A stretch of DNA of 64,000 nucleotides, from assembly GCA_032191485.1 (NCBI GenBank), contig JAVDOI010000007.1:9918642-9982641 (forward strand), in the 5' to 3' direction. Source of the stretch: Leptoclinus maculatus. Its lineage: Eukaryota; Chordata; Actinopteri; Perciformes; Stichaeidae. The notes under the pieces were generated by a model. The model made no database searches and had not been told where the DNA came from. It saw nothing but the letters and a program-made list of their open reading frames with translations. How positions within the stretch are numbered: the stretch's first letter is position 1; every line of letters starts with the position of its first letter. The position numbers and the translations under genes are program-made. Shown here piece after piece: positions 1 to 11,433 of the stretch.

Positions 1-2880
1 GGCCCCTGCATTATGTCTGCCTCCCTCAACCCCAAGTTCAATTATATCAATTTCCTTTTGTGTCTTAAAATAGTCAGCTCTGCGTAAAGGCTTGAACAGA
101 GCAGTTGGACAGCTGAACAGGTAGTGTGCAGGTTGATGGGCTGTCGAGCTCTCAACGGCTACCCCCTCTGTATTCCCAACAAACAACAAACAACTAATTT
201 AGACTAACTTTCAGACTAGAGGAAATAACTCAATGCCAATCTGCGAGGAATCAGAGAATACTGTTAGAACAACTGTTTTTAACAACCGTTAAAAAAAGAG
301 ATCTGTGATCCAAATATATGCTCGAGAGGCACAAACTGTGGCTATCATGTGCGGTGGCTCAGAGAGCTCTACCCACAGCAATTTAAGAAAACACATGCCA
401 ATAGACACAACACATTCAAGTGAAGAAACACCAACTTACAGACACAGGAAAAGATCAAGTTGACGACAAAAGCGCAGCCTTTGAAACAGCACAGTGGACA
501 CGGCAAAAGTGATGCACACGGCCGGGACAGACTCCGTTTGTGGATTATGAATTAATTGAAGTTGACAATGTTGGAAAATGCCATGAAACAAAATTGATTT
601 GTTTGGGGCTTATTTCAACAGTTTTATGGCATGACTCAGATATTACTGCAGACATCTGATCTAGTGTTTGCCTTTTACTTATTATTACAATGACGGATAG
701 CAGCCACAAACAACAAGCGTGTCCCAGCCATACGCATCACTTTGCCGTGTCCACTGCAAATAGTTGTCATTGTGCTGTGAGCTCTTTTTCTAATTGCTCC
801 ACATATGTCGTGAAATTGGTAAAGATGTTTTTTTATTTGCATGTGCTGTGTCTTTTTGTGTGTGTTTTCTTAATTCGTATTTCTTCATTTGCAGTTGAGC
901 TCTCAGAGCACAGTAAATGTGAGCCTTAAGCTAGTTCTCCATACTAATGTAGCTCAAATTGTAACCACATTTTTAGAAAATCTGTGAAAGTAAATGTGAA
1001 TTAATGCATATTTCAACCCCTTACCGTGAAGGGAATATTAGCAGTTGGTTTGTCGAGATAAACAGAGAGTGTTGTAATTTTTTTCGGGTGCTATCACACC
1101 ATTGCAGAGGAAGAGGGTGCAACAAAATGACGTAATCATAATAAGAGTCGCTGGCAAACCACAACGGTGAGAAAACATCTTTGAAATACTGCATTTCTGT
1201 TCATTTCATGTATTCATTTGAGGAAAATTACAGCTTCAGTTGACATTTAAGTGACTTGCTTTTATGTACGACGTGATTTAGTGCCATGCCTTGTTCCACA
1301 CAGACCACTGTTCAATGGTAGACAATTGCAATGAAATTAACATGATGAACCAAGCCAGGTGTGCTTGCAGTAATGCTTAAAATAGTACAAGTTTAGTGGT
1401 ATTGTGATGTGTCAGCCAGGAATCTGCTGTAGTTGCCTGACCAAAAATATCTTAAAATATAAAAAATTATGAAAATAAACCAGAGGTAATGAATGCTCAC
1501 TGCTCTGAGTCAAGGCCAGGTGATTTCAAAACCTGGTTTGCCGCCATTGTTTCTGTTTCGCTGTAAGTGTTCCTTCACATGAGCCAACCATTTGCACTGG
1601 GGCTGTTTTTTTTCTTTTCTTACAATAGTAGTATTATTATATTTCCCCTCTCACTCCTGATTGATAGCGTCCCCCCAGACAAAGAAAACAAATATAACAA
1701 GGACAATCTTATGTTGCCCTCTCTGCACCTACAGGCAAAAGCTGCTCTGAGGCCTGACCACATTATTCTACCACATTTAAACAAAAGCCAGCTTGGCAAG
1801 TAGAGAGGGAGAGTGGGGATAACTGATGCGGAAGACATAAGCCTGCAGTATAATGAGTATTTAAGAACATTCTGAATATTTGTCACCAGACCCACAAATG
1901 AGACCCATTTAACCTTTTAAACCAACGAATATTGGCCTGTATCCATTGAATATGTAATCAAGCAACTGATTTACAGAACATCATTGTGCCTGAAGATAAG
2001 TGGTACTGCTACGGCAACGGAAAAATGATGTTTGACTAAAGGTGAGAGGTTGGAAATGAAGTGAATTCCCAGTACGTCCTTACTAAATGAATCAATGTAA
2101 TCAAAAGCAAAACCTCTTGCTTAAAAAAGAAATCATAATGTATGCATATGTTAATGCACAACATGAACTCATCAGTGGAAGCAGCGAAGGACTGGACACA
2201 ACATGGCTTCTCTGTACAGTGTAGAGTCCCTCTTGAGGTCTGATTTAAAGCCTGTTGTTTTTATTCCCATAAATACTTGGATCTGGGGAGGGCAGCGTGT
2301 TTTATAGGCTGGCGGCCTCTGTTTCCGCTTACCAGAGTTTACAGGACAGGTGTCATATAAACATGGTAATATACCAGCCTCACTCATAAGCGTTGGGAAG
2401 AAATACTTGACGCTTTAATTCATTTTTATCAGAGTATTCATTTTATCACAGTGCTTTATCATGAACAGGCAGGGGCAATAATCTGCTGTGTAAATGATTG
2501 CAGGAATGTTTGAAGTGCAAAATGGATGGAGTGATAAGCAGATGAAGATGAGATGAGGTGGAAGGCCAGGAGAAATAAAGGGGGATATTCTCAACAACTT
2601 GCTGTGGAAGATTGTGTGGAATTTAGGTAGAATATGCTATCAAAAAAGACGTAGATTTTATTTATTTGCATAGATTAAGACAGAACAAGTTGAAATATTA
2701 GAGTACAGGTGAAGATGATACCTTAATAGGTTCTTTGAGTTATCAAAGGTACAGCCCTTAATAAACATGCCATCACATAACACCAGCCTGGAAATGGAAT
2801 CCATCTTTACAAGGTTTTTCCGATACAAGCTGTGACCAACAGCTTTCAAATAACATCAAATTACCACGCAAAGTGTTTTG
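1..2880. other. Unassigned non-coding DNA
   Basis: I see no gene, RNA gene or recognisable mobile element here. The open frames are short, lack family resemblance and overlap on both strands. The composition is AT-rich with scattered homopolymer runs, as in ordinary fish intergenic or intronic DNA. Confidence 0.6.
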
Positions 2881-2912
2881 AGTGTGCCTCCCAACCTGGG
2901 GGTCAGGAGGCC

Positions 2913-2914
<2 letters not shown>

Positions 2915-3001
<87 letters not shown>
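2915..3001. repeat. (AG)n dinucleotide microsatellite
   Basis: An uninterrupted AG tract of 87 bp, about 43 units. The flanks at roughly 2875-2914 and 3002-3205 look like parts of an older interspersed repeat, so the tract may have expanded inside one. The long Arg-Glu and Ser-Leu frames through it are low-complexity artefacts on the two strands. Confidence 0.98.
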
Positions 3002-3004
<3 letters not shown>

Positions 3005-3205
3005 AAAGCAGCATCAAGCTTTTTTTTTTCTTTGGCCACTTGAGGGCAGAGCCAACAATTTAGCTGAGTATTACTCGTATGTTGACATATTATGGCCTGA
3101 TAATTATCTCTGGGTTTGTCAATATGAGCGAACCCCTCATGCTGCAAACTCATTCGAGTTCATTCATTTGTATTGTAAAAAAATGGATTAGTGCAGCTTT
3201 AACAT

Positions 3206-6200
3206 GATACAAAAATATATATATATATATTTTTGCTACACATTTTCTTTCCCTCTTTCATCCTTGTCATCCTTTTCAGACCCATAAATGCTTTGCATGG
3301 AAGAATCTCAGAGGGAAACATCACTTTGGTTGATCTGCAGGCAACCGATAACAAGGGGTCAAAAAGGTCAGAAACCTCTGCGTTATTATAATGGTTAACG
3401 CTAAGGACAGGAGGACAAAATAAAGTATATCGCCTCACATGCTGTGCTATTAAGCAGCTGGTGCATTCTGATAGGATGTAAAAAATACTGCAGCGATGCT
3501 GTTTTTTTTCTATAAAGACGGATGAGTGAGCATCTCATCGCTCCCAGTTATGATGTGAGGAGACACGACTGTCCAATAAATACAGTCCGAGGGTGTGAAT
3601 TACATCTGTCCTCATTGTAAGTGTCTCATTAAGCCATGCTCTCTTGATTGAGGATACATGGTAGAAATTATAGGGGAGAACTGTTTGATGAAAATGTAGT
3701 GCACAGGACAAAAAGATAAATAATGTTAGCAACTTGAAGGTGAGCACAATCCATCAGTCCCCTGTGGAAATGAATGCAGTTTTTGTTTTTTTTCTCAGAA
3801 GAGGAATGAGAAAGCCAAAGACCAGACACATCACATACTCAGCGGTGACAAAAGCTAATCACTTAAATGTTCAATCACAGCAAAATGACATACAGCCCTT
3901 AAGTGAGCATTTAAAAATATGATGCAATAATCATCCTATACTGTGCAGTAGTTAAGAGTTAGCTTGGATTCCACATATGCAGCATTTTGTTTTTCTTTCT
4001 TTGAATGAAAGTTTAAATATCTGACACGCTGCTTTTCAGTAAAGTCGGTGATAACTAGCTTCACTTGGTGATTTCTCATTCAAATAAGCTCTGTAAACAA
4101 ATGATAGTCATTCGAAATGCCAGCGTGTCCGGCTTTTTTTTAAGACAGAAGTGTCACATGGAGATTTAGTAGATTTTAATTTAGATCTTGTTGAATAATG
4201 GCACACAGACCCTATCCTAAACAAAGACATAATTGAAGTGCCGCTGAAGAGCACAAGATGAGTACGTGGTGTTTTTCAATGACGTGCAGGTCTCCCGGAG
4301 TTTATTAGTGCAGCCATTTTAGGAGAAAGCAAACGACCCGCACAACAAAGGCATCGGTGCTCAAAGACAACAGATTGCACTTAAGCTTTCTCAGTTTCGC
4401 AGCAGGAGGCGTAAAAGAAGCTGCACTCTGTGGGGTCAAACAACAACATCAGGGATAAAGGGCTGCTCGTTGAAAACACATTTTGATTTACGCTTTTGTC
4501 ATCTAGACTATCCACTCACTCCATGTGTGTTATGTTGTTGGATGTTCCATCAAAAAGTCATTAGTTAGAGATATTATATGACATTGCACAAAACACGCAA
4601 TTAGTGAGGCAGTTCAGGGATCTTTTCTTTAAATTCTCTCTAAAAGGAACTTTAGAGACTACTAGCTAGATAACCTTTTGGAGACCCTGCAGGGAGAATA
4701 ATGTAGTCAATATCCAATGGCACAATTCTAGTGAATGTGAGATAATGAGTATTTGGGGGTTCTCTTGTGTGCTCATTTACATCGTGTTCATTTTAAAGCC
4801 CATGACCTGAAGTGAGAAAATAAGAATGCGAGCTTTGTAATGGGCAGTTGTCCTGCCTCTATAATTGATCCTCATCTGAAGCCTCATGAAAATTACAGTA
4901 ATGAGCTGAGTGATCTGAATGTTAATTTGATTCAAGCTGGTGAAACTGCTCACCTGATAACCCCTCTTGGTGTTTCTTCAACAGTGAATGATGTTCAGCT
5001 AGTGTGTACACATGTGCACTTCACTATGTCAGGACGTGGGGCTTTAATTGGAAATGTGTTTATCTCAGCAACAGCACTGGCTCCACACTGTAATGCGATG
5101 TCTTCTGTTGGATAATTTAGCCAGAATACAGTTTAGATTACTTCAGAGAAATATCAAGAGAGCAAAGCTCACTACTACCCCGTTCGAGAAGAATCCTAAA
5201 TTAAGAAAAAGTAAATACAAATTATAACCATTTAGAGAAATCTGAACAGAGCCAGCAGACATATTTGACTCATTTCATGCTCCACTACCAAGCCTGAGCT
5301 TCCACGTTCAAAATAAATGAGAAAAATACATATTTGAAAAACATGATGTAAGGTCTCTAAAATCTGTCAGGCAGTACTGTAAATCCATTAGCCCTCCCAT
5401 GGAGGAGACATCCACTGACAGTTTGCTCTTCCTCCTCGCCCTGATAGATGCCACAACTACACATTTAGCGACAAGTCAGATCACATTTGATCAAGCTGCT
5501 CTTTGCTGTCAATTTTCTAGGCCCCGTCAGTCATCTGGATAATGTTACGGGAGTTGGCGGTGATGTAGTGATAGGATGTGCTGCTCACTTTCACACTATT
5601 GATGCATATGAATTATTTCTAGGTTAAAGAAATATGATTTTTTTTTTCTTGTAAAAAGACAGGTTTGAATGAGGAACATAGTTTAATGTTTCCATTCCAG
5701 TTCCAATATTTCTGTTCACCTCTGGAGCTCAGTGAATTTCATTGTGAACTCACATGGAGTCCTAATGTGTGATCCAAAATTGAAAAACAACATTGCTGTG
5801 TCCATTTGTCAGCTTAGATTCATGATTTTAACCCATATTTCTCCACCTTACATGATGAGAGAGCACGGTTCAACATAAATATTAAGCGTGAGCGCGCGAA
5901 TCAGATTAATGTGAATCATTTGCCACGACACCATATTTGTTCAACATGCTGCCTCTCCCCCTCTCTCCTCCCCCAAAGACACTGGGGTAAAGAGCTATCT
6001 ATCTCTCTCTCTCACTCACTCAAACACACACAGAGGCTCACCAAATGTCAGCAGTAAATGTATTAATTACATTCCCACAATCAATCGAACGCATTAAATG
6101 AAGTTTACCAAAGTTCAGTAAAGTATTTTTGACCTAGCTGACCCTCACAGAGATAATTCACTTCCTGAGAACAAACATACAAATTACTCCATCTCTTTCT

Positions 6201-8205
6201 CTCTTCGTCCCTCTTTATTTGTTTCATTCATTTTAAAGTTCACACACAACTCAACAGTTTGACCCGTCCAGCAGGGGTCACTGTGGTCTTTAGAGAAGTC
6301 CAGCAAATCACATTCTTTAAGCTGCTGCACTTCCTCTGTTCTAACACAGATCCTCTGTGTGGCATTACAAGAAGCACCATAGGAAATTATACATAATACA
6401 GATAGGCCATCTTATTTGCATGTATTACATATGTACCTTGAAATCTAATAGCTCCATGAATCAGTAAGAGGGACATTGGCAGCACCAGACATTATCCTGT
6501 AAAGGGGTTAGGTGTAAAGAGGTGGTAACAGGGTCTTTAATGGAGTTGGAGTAATGCTGCTATTGTGAATAGTGCATGTATGGTGTGGACGCTCAGCCAT
6601 GTTTTATGCTGAGATTAAAGCAGATTAAATAATGAGCTTCTATGGACTTGACAACCCTGTCTTTGCCAGTTAGGAATAGCACTACTGCACCTCACAAAGG
6701 AGAAAATACATTGATTAGCTTTATCACCAATGCCTTGCAACAATATGGCAGCAACAGTGCTTTTAAGTATTTTTCAGAACATAAACATCACTTATATGTT
6801 TCGTGTAAATCTTCAAAGAATGTCCACCTTTCTCGTATTATCTGAAGACTCTGAAGATTTCATTTGAGGTCATTTTACTTGAACCTTCCGAGATGAAAAA
6901 AACAACAACCACATGAAGTGAAGAGGGTTAAAGCGAGAAACCTGAAATGAACCCCATTGTCACTGTAAGATTCTCCTAATAGTGTCAGATGAATGGCGGC
7001 GTGCTACCTTTTCGTAGCTGAGGTTGTTACATTATTTGATTTGATTTGTATTGATTTGCGGTGCCTGTATGTGCAGGTGTGCACATGTCTGAACGTGAGT
7101 ACTTTTTACACTGGCCTGAATAGACCACACATGGAAAGAGAGGGCTTTAGTTAAGCAGCAGAATATTTCAGAGCATGTGTGAGGGAGTGTTTGGTTTAGT
7201 TTTTTTATGGCCAATATGTGTCCTGCAATACAAGGAGTTCCACAGAGAGTCCTCAGACAGCGGTATGCTCCACTGATAGCACTTGTAAAAACCAAACAAA
7301 GGACAAAAGCCTGGAAGAGGTAGCAGCTTGTGTGTGTGTCTGAATGCCCATGCATGTTTGTGTTCAGGAACATGTGCATTCAATGATGTGATACATGTGT
7401 TTACTTCACCAAATACAAAGTAATTTGTCTCTGTACTTCAGCTACAGAAGAAGTACTGGATTATCCAACACAGACGTAATCTGTGGAATTGGCACCAACT
7501 GCCAGTTGGATACTAATTCAGATGCAAATGGGCTTTGTTTTGTTTTTTTGACCATAGTTTTTATTTTTGTCAAGCTGTCTGTGTCTTGGCGACCTGGAAA
7601 GGTTTACAGAGTTGGAGATAGGGATAACATACGTCTACAGCTTCTAACTGATGACCTACTGTACAGGAATCTTGCCTGAAAGCCCTTTACAGCCCTGTCA
7701 GCCGGTGTTATCAGGGAGCCCTGTCAAAGAGAGAAAGAGGTACAGGACATGTTAGATCGGCCAAGAAAGAGATGGCTAAGGCCAGTAAGAGGCAAAGGAA
7801 AAGAAGGATAGCGGAAGAGATAGAGAACATCAAACCAAAGGAAATCGATGTGACCTGTTCCTGTCGTGTTTCTCAGGCACGGGAATAAGTTAATTGGCTA
7901 ACGACTCAAATTTGTGCCTAATCCACGGGTGCACTGCTGACCCGTAGTGATTTAGACTGTGAGACTCACAACTTGATGGTCTGAGGCTGACTACATATTG
8001 AGTAACGATATAGTTCCAAAACATGGGTTCACGCTCTAATAAGTACATGAAAAGGAACAGGCTACATATCACACAGCAATAATCTCAAATTTCGTTGAAT
8101 GCAGAATAGAATATGTCGATACAAGATGATACAATAACTTTATGAGATTTGTTGATTTACATTTTTCTATATGAGTTGGTTTCTATTACTGTTTTATATA
8201 GTTTG
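3206..8205. other. Unassigned non-coding DNA
   Basis: No gene recognised. It holds a short AT tract at 3215-3231 and a CT/CA-rich patch at about 5995-6033. The stretch 4820-5000 has a TAAT-rich, non-repetitive texture that could be a conserved non-coding element (see findings). The remaining open frames have no recognisable domains. Confidence 0.55.
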
Positions 8206-8210
8206 AATTC

Positions 8211-8874
8211 TAAAGAGTAACTGCATCTTAAACCTGTTTTTTAAATTATAAACTTAATAATATGACGGGACTGTGATGAAACACGTCAACGCTGGTGTAA
8301 ATATTTCTTACCAAATATATATAAATGGCCCAACACTTGAAACTTCCCTACATCATGGAAATAAAAGAACGTTAACGCCCTCTAATCAGACGTTTTTTAT
8401 TTAGCTTATTTAGAATTGGCTAGTTAGCTAGCTAACGCTAGCTGGTTGACGCCACCATGTTTTCACACTAACGTTACAGAAATCAAGCAGAACAGCAGGC
8501 TGGTGGCCAGCAGCAGCAGCGCTGGGTCCCAGCTCCCCGCTGCTAGGAGAGTACTGCCAGGAGCAGAGCAGACGGTAGTACTCCCCTAGCAGTAGGGAGT
8601 GAGGTGGAGGGACTTCAAAATATTTACTCTTTTGTGGTCTGATAAACAGTAAATTCATCAAACTCAGTGCTTGATGCCATATTTCTATTGTCCAAGCTAC
8701 TGCAGCTAGCTCATCAACTCTGGCTGCCATGTTTGTACATGCTGCTTTGAGGCTTTCGTCTTACGGAAGCGGGCGTGGTTTCATCTCTCAGTCCCATGCC
8801 CACATTTTAGAATTTTTCTAAATCATGCAGTATGTGGATTTAGGTTCAAAACTGGGGGTGACGTTACACTTTAA
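8211..8874 (+). mobile_element. Short inverted-repeat (MITE-like) element, copy 1
   Basis: The left end begins TAAAGAGTAACTGCA. The right end, read on the other strand, begins TTAAAGTGTAACGTCA, so the two ends form an imperfect terminal inverted repeat. A related copy lies in opposite orientation at 61784-62510. The two share the ends, a GATGAAACAC block, a TTTCTTACCA block, a GCTGGTGGCCAGCAGCAGC block and a GAGAGCAGAC-like block. There is no transposase frame, so this would be a non-autonomous element. I cannot assign the superfamily: no clear target duplication is visible, although the TTAA-like ends would suit a piggyBac-type site. Confidence 0.65.
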
Positions 8875-8915
8875 GTAAAATCTGCCAAGAATAAGCATTA
8901 CATAGATAGTTTAAG

Positions 8916-8952
8916 TTGAGTCCAAGACAGTCTAAGACAAGTCCAAGACCAA
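8916..8952. repeat. Short degenerate tandem repeat
   Basis: Three or four imperfect copies of a 10-12 bp unit close to AGTCCAAGAC in succession. Weaker derivatives (AAGTCAGAG, AAAAGTCC) continue to about 8982. It looks like a small decayed minisatellite. Confidence 0.6.
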
Positions 8953-8982
8953 GCATAGTTAAGTCAGAGTTAAGAAAAAGTC

Positions 8983-9528
8983 CATAATCTGGACTCCAGA
9001 AATATTGATATTGCAGAAAATGTCCTGCTATGACTAAGCTCGGCCTTGAATTCAACTGGCACCACTTCAACACTTCGATGCAGGGCTTCCCTTAGCATTG
9101 GCCTCCTCTTCTGCAATGCCGACTGTTTCAGCTGACATGAGAAAATATGGGAAATACACATTTTCCTTACAACCTTTGTCCAGATACCAAAACTTTAAAA
9201 ACTCATGACATTGAACTGCATCACAGACAAGGAAACATTTAGCAGATGTCCTGCTCCTGAATGTAAACATACCCATTTCTTAACACACAATATTAAAATG
9301 AAGTGCACTCAAAGTGTATCTTTCAAGTGCCAAACACTTTAAACCAAGTAGGCCTCTGTGGGCTTAGGAACTTTGTAGTTACGTCACAAACAGAAAACAC
9401 AGATGCTGTGGTCATCTTGTCTGTTGTACTGGTTTCTATGAGTGACATTTTTGCTGTCCATCCATATAAACTTTTCACACTACTTCTGAAAAATTATCAT
9501 CTCTACTGTCAGTTTGTAAAATGGTTAT
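8983..9528. other. Unassigned non-coding DNA
   Basis: I see nothing recognisable here. Overlapping short frames on the minus strand have no domain features. Confidence 0.5.
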
Positions 9529-9760
9529 TGGAATTGTACTTGTATACCGCCTTTCTGGTCTTCCGACCACTCACACTGATGGCAGGAGCTACTATGCAAG
9601 GTGCCACCTGCACTTCAGGACTAACTAACCACATTCACACACCCTGGGGGAGCAAATTTGGGGCTAAGTGTCTTGCCCAAGGACACATTGACATGGACTG
9701 GAGGAGCCAGGGATCGAACAGACAATCCTCTGGTTGAAGGACGACCCGCTCTACCTCTGT
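9529..9760 (+). mobile_element. Teleost interspersed repeat (type with GTGTCTTGCCCAAGGACAC)
   Basis: This block carries phrases familiar from a very common fish repeat. In order they are TTGTATACCGCCTTTCTGG, TGGCAGGAGCTACTATGCAA, a short CACATTCACACACC run, AAGTGTCTTGCCCAAGGACA, GGAGCCAGGGATCGAAC and CGACCCGCTCTACCTC. The final motif is the usual end of the unit. A 144-residue frame overlaps it, but the frame is a product of the repeat and not a gene. Family recognition is from memory; I cannot name the repeat class with certainty. Confidence 0.75.
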
Positions 9761-9764
9761 ATGC

Positions 9765-11055
9765 TCACTATGTTTCTAGAAATCATTGTTATGCCAAAAC
9801 ATGGCAACCCTTATCTCTTCAATACTCAGCCTTTCTGACTTGATGCAGTCTCTCACAAGAAAAATACTGCTGGACTTTGTCTTAAATCTCAACCAAATCT
9901 TACCTGAAGTAAATACTCTAGTAATACTTCTGCAGTTCTGCAGCACAAAATATGCAGGTGCTTAAATATTTATGTAAAATTGTGCCATCCAAACATGTAG
10001 CTGCGCTAGTAATATTTGTGCAAATTGCACCATTTCCCATCATCCTCCATTCATATTAGGACTGTTAAGACGGTGAGGTCTACTGACACCTTCTATAAGC
10101 CTCAGGAACGGATCAGATTCTGTGAAGAGGTTGTATGAAGAGCAAGAGTGCAAAATATTTTCGAGCTTACAGCCTGCGAGATACTGTTGCTTCTAAAGTC
10201 ATATTTACTATGGGATTTCAACCATCATGCCATGCAATCCTACGGAAACATACCCTTTATTCACATTTAATTTGAAAGCTGTGTAGATTTCATGGGGCTT
10301 GGTATCAGGGCAAGCAGGGAGCAGTAGTGAGGGAGAGAGAGAAAATGGAGGAATAAACAGAGTTGCTGCTTGGAGGCTTCTGCTTTTATGGAAGTAAAGC
10401 TCTCCTTTCAAAGGTGGGTTAGGGGGTCACGAAATAAGTCAGTGGAGGTAGGAGAAGTCTTAGATCGACCCTTCCTCGACCATGCACGGGTTTTGAAACC
10501 AAATGCCCCACAGCCCACCACACCATTAATTACCACCACCTTCTTAGACTTTCTCTTTCTGTGGTACAAACACATTGAAATTTGGAAGTATTTGCTAATA
10601 TTTTGCGAATATTCTGTTGAGTTAGAGTATTTAGTTTCCAAATGGAGGTTTTCTTTTTGTGACATATGGAAGTAAAAATAGTTCCAGGAGAACAATCAAG
10701 TTTATTAGAAAGGTGAATTTAGTTTGCTACACACTAAGAACATTCAGTCAGAATCAGCCCAATTTGGGTCAATATCTCATGAACACAATACCACAAGAGT
10801 GTGTTGGTACTACTTATGTGTTCATAACAATATGATATCACACTAGAAGTGTTCCTAGTGTGGCTGGTATGTGTGCTAATACAATATTCCTTCATCCAAT
10901 ACACAGAGTCACAGTGGGAACTCGTCTGATATTACACAGTCCAGTTTTTGTGTTTTCATTGTGTGACAACCTAATTCATTTCAAATTATATTATTAGTAA
11001 AACATATATTACGTATTAGTTTGGGTGAAGAGTTGTGTTTTAATTCATAATCATG
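9765..11055. other. Unassigned non-coding DNA
   Basis: No gene recognised. A small perfect hairpin occurs at about 10840-10863 (CACACTAG ... CTAGTGTG). The two overlapping antisense frames around 10370-10695 are unsupported. Confidence 0.5.
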
Positions 11056-11059
11056 AATC

Positions 11060-11185
11060 AGCCTTCCACCCTCCAGTTCCCCCCCCCCAGGTAAACAAAC
11101 TGTTAGCTCTGTCAACACTGTTGCTGCTGTTTGCACTGTTAGCTGCTGGCTTCTGGCTCAGCCATCAACCACGTCGAGAGCCAAT
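11060..11185 (+). mobile_element. Fish interspersed repeat, family shared with 59525-59640
   Basis: It contains CACCCTCCAGTTCC, an expanded C run, AGGTAAACA, then GCTCTGTCA and a TGCTGT/CTGTTAGC-rich stretch. The block at 59525-59640 repeats this order in the same orientation with moderate divergence. The copy here contains a frame that looks like a signal peptide plus hydrophobic helix, but that frame is repeat-derived. Confidence 0.65.
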
Positions 11186-11388
11186 AGATGATGAACTCCC
11201 TATTGAGCACCTTTAAGCATCAAAACAAGCCATTGTCTTGGGTTTGATTGGTGACCCATTTTTTCCCACTGATGGGTACTGGGTAAAGTCAACCCAGTAA
11301 CGTGTCAGTGTTATTTACAGAGATTTTATTATGTGACTGTAAACTCATCTGAAACTATTTGAATTCTTCTGATGAAATATCTCCATAT

Positions 11389-11394
<6 letters not shown>

Positions 11395-11429
<35 letters not shown>
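11395..11429. repeat. (CA)n microsatellite
   Basis: A clean CA/AC tract of about 35 bp, followed by interrupted ACATACATGCAC. Confidence 0.97.

Positions 11430-11433
<4 letters not shown>

Noticed and set aside
2773..3191. Long frames on both strands rich in Ser-Leu and Arg-Glu
   Set aside because: They are produced by the AG microsatellite at 2915-3001 and have no non-repetitive coding content.
9303..9737. 144-codon plus-strand frame
   Set aside because: Its second half is the fish interspersed repeat at 9529-9760 and the first half has no domain features.
11025..11216. Short frame resembling a secreted or single-helix membrane peptide
   Set aside because: It lies in a repeat shared with 59525-59640, and the hydrophobic stretch comes from the CTGTTGCTGCTG-type repeat sequence.
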